Positions 58,910 to 64,000 of a stretch of DNA of 64,000 bases are shown here, in pieces. The position numbers and the translations under genes are program-made. The notes under the pieces were generated by a model, which was given only the letters and a program-made list of their open reading frames with translations, searched no databases and was not told the origin of the DNA. Source of the stretch: Leptospira ognonensis (lineage in GTDB: Bacteria > Spirochaetota > Leptospiria > Leptospirales > Leptospiraceae); assembly GCF_004770745.1 (NCBI RefSeq), contig NZ_RQGD01000034.1, positions 310,001 to 374,000 on the forward strand, read 5' to 3'. Every line of letters begins with the position of its first letter. Within the stretch, counting starts at the first letter, position 1.

Positions 58910-59646
58910 ACTTCAACCTTCATTGACATAATTTTTTCATACTGAGATTTGATTTGCAGATATTTCTCATCATTACTTGCTGAAATCGGATTGCGAAGAA
59001 GAATTCTTCCTTCGTTCATAAAGATTACTTCTTTTGAGATAGAAGCAATTTCATCTAGATCATGTGAAGAACAAATGATGGTTAGATTTTCTTTTTCGTT
59101 TAATTTCAAGAGGAGATTTCTAACAAAATGTTTACTTTCTAAATCTAAATTTGCTGTCGGCTCATCTAAGAGGAGTAGCTCGGGGCGGTGAATGAGGGAG
59201 ATCGCAAGGTTGACCCGTTTCTGCATTCCACCTGAGAGCTGTTCGGTGAGTTTACTCGCATGGTCCGATAAACCCAACTCTTCCAATAGAAAGTCGACTC
59301 TTTTGTTTGCATCCAAGCGAGGAACTTCAAACAAATCTGCATTAAATAATAGCTGTTCCTTTACGGTTAAGTTCCGCCAAAAGATCGGTGTCTGAGAGCA
59401 GAATCCGATCCGAGTACGAGCCAAAAAAACGAAACCAGAATCCGGTCGAAGTAGACCAGCAATCACCTTGAGGAGTGTCGTCTTTCCTGCTCCATTCGGA
59501 CCCAAAAGGCCAATAATGGCCATGGAAGAAATTTCTAGGTTGATCTCATTTAAGGCTATCCGATTCTGAAAGCTCTTGAAAACGTGCTCTATCCTTAAGA
59601 AACTGGTTGTATCCTGTTCGACCACTAATGAAATAATATTTAACAT
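58906..59646 (-). CDS. ABC transporter ATP-binding protein
   Basis: 246 residues. Walker A GLLGPNGAGKTTLLKVIAG, Q-loop FCSQTPIFW, signature LSGGMQKRVNLAISL, Walker B LLLLDEPTANLD and switch His in CSSHDLDEIA. Partner of the ABC-2 permease that follows with a 4-base overlap. The first gene of the minus-strand operon; its ATG at 59646 faces the second UbiA gene across about 50 bases. Confidence 0.92.
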   Translation of the reverse strand: MLNIISLVVEQDTTSFLRIEHVFKSFQNRIALNEINLEISSMAIIGLLGPNGAGKTTLLKVIAGLLRPDSGFVFLARTRIGFCSQTPIFWRNLTVKEQLLFNADLFEVPRLDANKRVDFLLEELGLSDHASKLTEQLSGGMQKRVNLAISLIHRPELLLLDEPTANLDLESKHFVRNLLLKLNEKENLTIICSSHDLDEIASISKEVIFMNEGRILLRNPISASNDEKYLQIKSQYEKIMSMKVEV

Positions 59647-59697
59647 GACAATGAGTGAAAGTAGTTTCCGTTGAGTAGTGAAGAAAAAGTAGCAAAA

Positions 59698-60633
59698 ATG
59701 AATGCTTTCGAGAAATGGATCTATGCTCTCAAAGTAAAGAGCTGGCCCAAATTGCTAGTCCCCTTCTTTTTTGGGCAATGTTTTGGATATTATCACTCGC
59801 CCCTTCCATCTTTTACGATCGCACTGCTCGGACTCTCATTTACCGTTTTTCTCTTGGGTTATATAGTTCTCTTAAATGATTATGCGGATATAAATGTTGA
59901 TACCATTAAACGAAAGTTATTTCCTAACGATTGTTCGCCTAAAACAATCCCTGATCAAATCTTAAGCAAACAATCCATTCTCGTTGCAGGTATTATGTCG
60001 GGATTTTTATCAATCCTTACTGCCTTCATTTTAGAAGATTATACCGAACGAAGCTTTATATTGTTTTTTTCGTTTGTCTGCATTATTGTTTTTGCTGCTT
60101 ACTCTCTGCCTCCGTTCCGACTCAATTACCGTGGAGGGGGTGAACTTCTTGAAATGATTGGTGTCGGATTTATGCTCCCTCTCTTTCACTTTTATTTACA
60201 TTTGGGATTTCATTTTGATTCGGTCTTTATGTTTCTTCTTTTGGTTTCAACTCTATTTGCGTTTTCGAGTGCACTCGCTAGCGGACTAAGTGATGAAGAG
60301 AGTGATCGCTTAGGCGGAAAATCGACCTTTGTCATTCTATTTGGTAATGCCAATGTTCGAACAATCATCAACGCAACTGTCATCATTAACTATTTGCTAA
60401 TGCTTGTTTTTAGTTTTCTTTTTTGCGCTATCATTCCTTTTGCCTTAGTCATTTTTATCGTTTTCTATTTCCTTTATCATATCTATTTTATTTTGAAATT
60501 TAGCCCTTCTGCGGTTACAAATGCGTTTAGCGCCCAGAAAGAATATAAGGACCATCTTCATAAATTAATATGGGGTAGCATCCTCCTACTTTCCTTTATG
60601 ATGAATCTGACTTATTTGAATCGAGCGATTTGA
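59698..60633 (+). CDS. UbiA-family prenyltransferase (second copy)
   Basis: 311 residues from ATG at 59698 (MNAFEKWIYALKVKSWPK); a TTG at 59671 would add nine. Motifs: LLNDYADINVDTIKR (first metal site) and GLSDEESDRLGGKST (second), with YSLPPFRLNYRGGGELLEMIGVG between. It shares its mid-protein motif with the minus-strand UbiA, so the two are paralogues that may prenylate successive sites or different acceptors. The next gene starts 4 bases after its stop. Confidence 0.88.
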   Translation: MNAFEKWIYALKVKSWPKLLVPFFFGQCFGYYHSPLPSFTIALLGLSFTVFLLGYIVLLNDYADINVDTIKRKLFPNDCSPKTIPDQILSKQSILVAGIMSGFLSILTAFILEDYTERSFILFFSFVCIIVFAAYSLPPFRLNYRGGGELLEMIGVGFMLPLFHFYLHLGFHFDSVFMFLLLVSTLFAFSSALASGLSDEESDRLGGKSTFVILFGNANVRTIINATVIINYLLMLVFSFLFCAIIPFALVIFIVFYFLYHIYFILKFSPSAVTNAFSAQKEYKDHLHKLIWGSILLLSFMMNLTYLNRAI

Positions 60634-60637
60634 ATCC

Positions 60638-61378
60638 ATGACTTCCTTTTCTGAAATTGATTTCTACTTGGATCGATTGTATCCGAATCGTTTAAGTTTG
60701 AATCCAGAAAAAAATGTAACAAACTCATTCCTCCAAATAGAATCATTTCTGAAACCTTTTGGATTAACAGATGAGCATTTGAAATTAGTAGCTGAAAATA
60801 CACTGCTCATAGTTGAAAGTGCGGTTTTCCATTTTCCGGAAAATATTTTTTGGGATTTTGATTTTTTAATTTTTCGTTTAACGGAAAACTCACTTTTTTC
60901 CTCAGACTTCAAAGAAACTTTCTTGACGCTTTCAAATCAAATACTCAAAATATTTGCATTGTTTGGTGCTCATTCTTCCATACAATTTCGTTACATTCAT
61001 GATTTGATTTACGGATATGATTGGTTGAAGTGGATGTTAGAGAAAAGGTTGTTGGATGAGAATGCAGATCCCTTTGGAATGCCGTTTTTGAACTACATCC
61101 ACGCACGCGGTGAGGAACTCGTGTGTCTCATTCAGAAAAATGATAAGGACTATCCTCAAATAAAGGGTGTATATCGAAACCCCTTCTTGTTTTCGAGGAC
61201 GAGCGAAGAAGAGATCAAATTACACAAAGATTTGAGCTCATCGGGAAATATACCGATTGAAGCTTGGAGTATCATCGCCACACCACGATCAGACAAAAAT
61301 TACTCAATGATACGATTGGAAAGATCAAAAGAGTTGGGAATTGGAAAAAATTTTCTTCCAGGATCGCACAAGATCTAA
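60638..61378 (+). CDS. unrecognised protein between UbiA and the sigma-54 regulator
   Basis: 246 residues, no family recognised. No signal or clear membrane helix. Aromatic-rich helices in the middle (FHFPENIFWDFDFLIF, IQFRYIHDLIYGYDWLKWML) and a polar C-terminus (WSIIATPRSDKNYSMIRLER). Four bases after UbiA and 12 bases ahead of the regulator gene, so it belongs to the same transcript. It may be an accessory enzyme or adaptor for the prenyl-lipid pathway. Confidence 0.65.
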   Translation: MTSFSEIDFYLDRLYPNRLSLNPEKNVTNSFLQIESFLKPFGLTDEHLKLVAENTLLIVESAVFHFPENIFWDFDFLIFRLTENSLFSSDFKETFLTLSNQILKIFALFGAHSSIQFRYIHDLIYGYDWLKWMLEKRLLDENADPFGMPFLNYIHARGEELVCLIQKNDKDYPQIKGVYRNPFLFSRTSEEEIKLHKDLSSSGNIPIEAWSIIATPRSDKNYSMIRLERSKELGIGKNFLPGSHKI

Positions 61379-61390
61379 TTATAATTAATT

Positions 61391-63784
61391 ATGGATATAG
61401 GAATTACCATCTTCGGGGTGGGTAGATTTACGCCAACTTTACTCTCTCTTGTGATATTTGTTTACCTATTGCAAAGGAAACAGAAAGAGATTGGTACGAT
61501 ATGGTTTACTTATTATTTTTTCTTTTTAACGATTTTTAATTTTGGATATCTATTCGGCTATAGTATGAACGAGCCGTCAGGCCGGTTTGGCTGGTATCTT
61601 GCCTGCTCTATCGTTTTTGCAGCAGCGTCGAGGTTGCAAATTTCTTTTACATTTCCTTATGAGGTGTATAGCAGATTCAGGAAAATCATGCTCATCACTT
61701 CGTTTTGCATTGGATCGCTTTCCATTCTTGATTATCTTGTAAGAGCCGCGGGATCATATAACTTTGCATTTTCCACACATTCTTTTGGCAGCAAATATAG
61801 TTCTCTTTTTATCCCTTTTTCTAGTTTTCTTTTCTATTCGCTAAGCATTATGATTAGTCTGTTTCGAGTGCTGAGAATCATCCGACATGCAAAAGGCAAT
61901 GGATTACAAAAAAAAATAAAGCATGCCTGGTTTCAAAGCTCTGAACTTCCAATTTCTCTTTCACTTATAGGTATCACGATTGCCGAAGTATCTTTAACTG
62001 TTTTTTATTTCTTAACGGTTAATCAGATATTCAAAACGAACGTACTTGCAGAAATTTTAAACCTGGGAGGACTACTCATTTTCGTTGGATATTCCTTTGT
62101 CTATTCATCCTCGGCTTCAGGAAGGATTGGAATTATCACTCGCCTAATAGGGATTACTCTAGTTTCATTTCTCGTTGTACTACATTCTGTTACTAGATTT
62201 TATCAGGAGCAACTGATTCAAGGTTTCGAAAACCATTTAATCGACCAAACCAGAACAAATTTTTTTATGAAAGATGGAGGTTTAAAAAGGAATCCCATTT
62301 ATACCATCGCATTGGAACAAAAGGACGAAAAGTCAGAAACAGTAAATGCTATCATCCGGCAAGAATTCGCGAATGCGATATCTGATGACCGATTTCATTA
62401 TTTTAATCTCGGAACCTATCGTTTAGCAGCGGTGAAATTCTCAATTGGGGATCAAACTGTTTTAGGTATCATACCTTACGATGAATATAGAATCCAGATA
62501 CATAAAATTCTTTATCCTTCTTTGCTCTTTTTTTCTCTTGTGGCACTATTGATTTTATTTGCCTTTCCGCTTCTGTTTCGAGCAAACTTTAGCATACCAC
62601 TCAATAATCTCATGAAGGATCTTTCGGAAATCAGTCCAGGTTCATTCAAAAAAGGGGTGGTGCCTGTCGCGGATGAAATTGTTCGTTTGCGGAAATCATT
62701 CTTACAAATGGCTGAGTTAATAAAAAAAGCAAAAGGCAACATGCCAGAAGTATCCTCTCAAATTGAAATTCTTGATAAAATATTGAACTTGGAGTCTCAA
62801 AAAATTCAAGTAGGTAACCAAACGTTGGTTTACCGAAGTCAAGCAGTTCGTAAAACTCTTGATGAAGTTTCACAAGCAAGTCGTTATCGTTATCCCATTT
62901 TAATCACAGGAGAAACTGGAACGGGAAAGGAGCTAATTTCCAAGCTGATACATGAATCAAGTGAAGAAGCAAAAGGCCCCTTTGTCGCGATCAATTGTGC
63001 AACTCTGCCAGAAAGTTTATGGGAGTCGGAAATATTTGGACATAGGAAAGGCTCCTTCACGGACGCGAGAAGTGATAGAAAAGGTAGGATTTTAGAAGCG
63101 AGCGGTGGTTCTGTATTTTTTGATGAAATAGGAGAGATGCCCTTATCGATTCAGGCAAAGATGTTACGATTGCTTCAAGAGAACACCTTTAGTCCGATAG
63201 GTTCTGATCTTACGCTGAAGGCAGAGTGTAGATTTATTTTTGCAACTAATCGTAATTTAGATGAGATGGTAAAACAAAAATCATTTCGCGAGGATTTGCT
63301 CTACCGCATTCGAGTGATACCGATTTCTCTTCCGGCTTTGCGGGACCGAGTGGAGGACATTCCTGATCTGATCAGATTCTTTGTAGACCGTTTTGCAATC
63401 CAGTATCAAATCAAATCCCCAGAAATCGACACCCAGTTAATGCAAAGGTTAGTCGCCTATTCTTGGCCAGGAAATATCCGCGAAATGGAAAATACTGTCA
63501 TCCGCGCCATGGCCAGTCATAAGGAAGGGGCGCTGAGTTTGGATCATTTTCAAAATCTATCCATTGGCCGTATTCTTATGGAGAACGAGAAACCTTTGGG
63601 AGACGATCTTTTGATGTCTTCCTCCTATGAGGAGCAGGTCCAAAGGTTTGCAAAGAATTTGATCGCATCTGTCTACAAACAATGTAAAGGAAATGTGACA
63701 AAAACAGCCAAAGTTCTCTCCATGAAGAGGACCACTCTACGCTACCAATTGATTGAACTCGGTATTTTGGACCCGAAAAAATGA
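61391..63784 (+). CDS. membrane-embedded sigma-54 activator (bacterial enhancer-binding protein)
   Basis: 797 residues. Residues 1-270 have about eight helices, seven in a 7TM-type block. About 275-385 is an extracytoplasmic domain, then a helix and a HAMP-like segment (FSIPLNNLMKDLSEIS). About 480-720 is the AAA+ sigma-54 activator domain: GETGTGKELISKLIHESS (Walker A), GGSVFFDEIGEM (Walker B), FREDLLYRIRVIPI and YSWPGNIREMENTV. Its sigma-54 contact loop reads GSFTDA in place of GAFTGA. The C-terminal Fis-type helix-turn-helix is CKGNVTKTAKVLSMKRTTLRYQL. A consensus sigma-54 promoter lies 117 bases downstream. Confidence 0.9.
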   Translation: MDIGITIFGVGRFTPTLLSLVIFVYLLQRKQKEIGTIWFTYYFFFLTIFNFGYLFGYSMNEPSGRFGWYLACSIVFAAASRLQISFTFPYEVYSRFRKIMLITSFCIGSLSILDYLVRAAGSYNFAFSTHSFGSKYSSLFIPFSSFLFYSLSIMISLFRVLRIIRHAKGNGLQKKIKHAWFQSSELPISLSLIGITIAEVSLTVFYFLTVNQIFKTNVLAEILNLGGLLIFVGYSFVYSSSASGRIGIITRLIGITLVSFLVVLHSVTRFYQEQLIQGFENHLIDQTRTNFFMKDGGLKRNPIYTIALEQKDEKSETVNAIIRQEFANAISDDRFHYFNLGTYRLAAVKFSIGDQTVLGIIPYDEYRIQIHKILYPSLLFFSLVALLILFAFPLLFRANFSIPLNNLMKDLSEISPGSFKKGVVPVADEIVRLRKSFLQMAELIKKAKGNMPEVSSQIEILDKILNLESQKIQVGNQTLVYRSQAVRKTLDEVSQASRYRYPILITGETGTGKELISKLIHESSEEAKGPFVAINCATLPESLWESEIFGHRKGSFTDARSDRKGRILEASGGSVFFDEIGEMPLSIQAKMLRLLQENTFSPIGSDLTLKAECRFIFATNRNLDEMVKQKSFREDLLYRIRVIPISLPALRDRVEDIPDLIRFFVDRFAIQYQIKSPEIDTQLMQRLVAYSWPGNIREMENTVIRAMASHKEGALSLDHFQNLSIGRILMENEKPLGDDLLMSSSYEEQVQRFAKNLIASVYKQCKGNVTKTAKVLSMKRTTLRYQLIELGILDPKK

Positions 63785-63791
63785 TAAATTA

Positions 63792-63828
63792 TTGACGATA
63801 GTCAAATTTTTGACGTCAAGAAATTGAC
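63792..63828. promoter_or_regulatory. probable upstream activator sites for the sigma-54 regulator
   Basis: Three TTGAC elements in 37 bases: TTGAC-GATA-GTCAA (63792-63805), palindrome TTGACGTCAA (63810-63819) and a half-site TTGAC (63824-63828). A further GTCAA occurs at 63896-63900. They lie about 75-110 bases before the promoter core, a normal distance for enhancer-binding-protein sites. Confidence 0.6.
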
Positions 63829-63900
63829 AATATATCTTTGTTTGCCCGACAAATTCCGTAAAATGCCTCTTTTTTGTTGAGAAAGACATGTTTGTGTCAA

Positions 63901-63917
63901 TTGGCACGATCCTTGCT
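63901..63917 (+). promoter_or_regulatory. sigma-54 (-24/-12) promoter
   Basis: TTGGCACGATCCTTGCT matches the consensus TGGCACG-N4-TTGC exactly: GG at 63903-63904, GC at 63915-63916, correct spacing. Transcription should begin near 63927. It sits between the sigma-54 activator and the truncated gene at 63965. Confidence 0.9.
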
Positions 63918-63925
63918 ATCCTATG

Positions 63926-63950
63926 TTCCGAACCCGAGATCATTTCGGAA
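63926..63950 (+). promoter_or_regulatory. leader hairpin at the predicted mRNA 5' end
   Basis: TTCCGAA (63926-63932) pairs with TTCGGAA (63944-63950) around an 11-base loop. It would start almost at the first transcribed base and ends just before the Shine-Dalgarno, so it may stabilise the mRNA or influence translation. Confidence 0.5.
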
Positions 63951-63964
63951 GGAAGGGAAAATAT

Positions 63965-64000
63965 ATGAAACGTATCAGTCGCTTGGTAGCCATTTTTTTG
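63965..64000 (+). CDS. start of the gene under the sigma-54 promoter (cut by window edge)
   Basis: ATG at 63965 with AAGGGA six bases upstream begins MKRISRLVAIFL, a basic start leading into a hydrophobic run as in a signal peptide. Twelve codons are visible, so the product cannot be named. It is the presumed target of the membrane sigma-54 activator encoded just before it. Confidence 0.6.
   Translation, partial: MKRISRLVAIFL

Overview
The window is a chromosomal segment from a spirochaete, most likely a Leptospira, and perhaps one of the saprophytic or environmental lineages. The grounds are moderate-to-low GC with frequent TTG starts, TRL-like, OmpL47-like and leucine-rich-repeat secreted proteins, an orphan tRNA-Ile/tRNA-Ala pair away from any rRNA gene, and many fatty-acid enzymes. 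This is inference from protein families; no rRNA gene is present to test it. Nearly every base is coding on one strand or the other. There is no phage, insertion sequence or CRISPR array.

Layout. 1-3.8 kb: minus-strand run pgm-like phosphohexomutase, argD, leuB (cut by the window edge). 3.8-10.1 kb: an aminotransferase and a YprB-type exonuclease, a CBS protein, a fatty-acid desaturase, tRNA-Ile and tRNA-Ala, hemW, a secreted protein, tRNA-Met and a bifunctional-nuclease (DUF151) gene. 10.1-16.1 kb: a small phasin-like protein, an MFS transporter, an ACT-ACT protein, an outer-membrane-type protein, a PilZ protein, and thiC under a TPP riboswitch with a likely Shine-Dalgarno-sequestering hairpin. 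16.1-23.1 kb: an acyl-CoA dehydrogenase, a metallo-beta-lactamase/cyclic-nucleotide-binding fusion next to trxA, lgt and an ankyrin lipoprotein. 23.1-31.7 kb: an FAD oxidoreductase, a DUF4105 protein, lipoproteins, a second desaturase paired with a steroid-5-alpha-reductase-like enzyme, panD and a Panacea/DUF4065 protein. 31.6-38.6 kb: lipB, a membrane sensor, a STAS/zinc-ribbon protein, murJ and ileS. 38.6-46.2 kb: envelope proteins, an ABC-F ATPase, and a single 675-residue protein that joins a tRNA-guanine transglycosylase to an MnmD-type methyltransferase. 46.2-54.6 kb: an acyl-CoA dehydrogenase, a thioesterase, a zincin-like protein, a diguanylate cyclase, a DUF418 protein facing a TetR regulator across a perfect operator, then the decayed remains of an RHS-type gene.

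The most unusual part is 54.6-64.0 kb. A minus-strand operon with three successive 4-base stop/start overlaps encodes an ABC ATPase, an ABC-2 permease, a UbiA prenyltransferase and a lycopene-cyclase-domain protein, with an unusual SDR just downstream. Facing it are a second UbiA, an unrecognised protein and a membrane-embedded sigma-54 activator. Directly after the activator come repeated TTGAC/GTCAA sites, a consensus sigma-54 promoter and the first codons of the gene it drives. I read this as a candidate prenyl-lipid synthesis and export locus next to a membrane-sensing sigma-54 switch. The individual protein families are well supported. The product and the link between the halves are inference.
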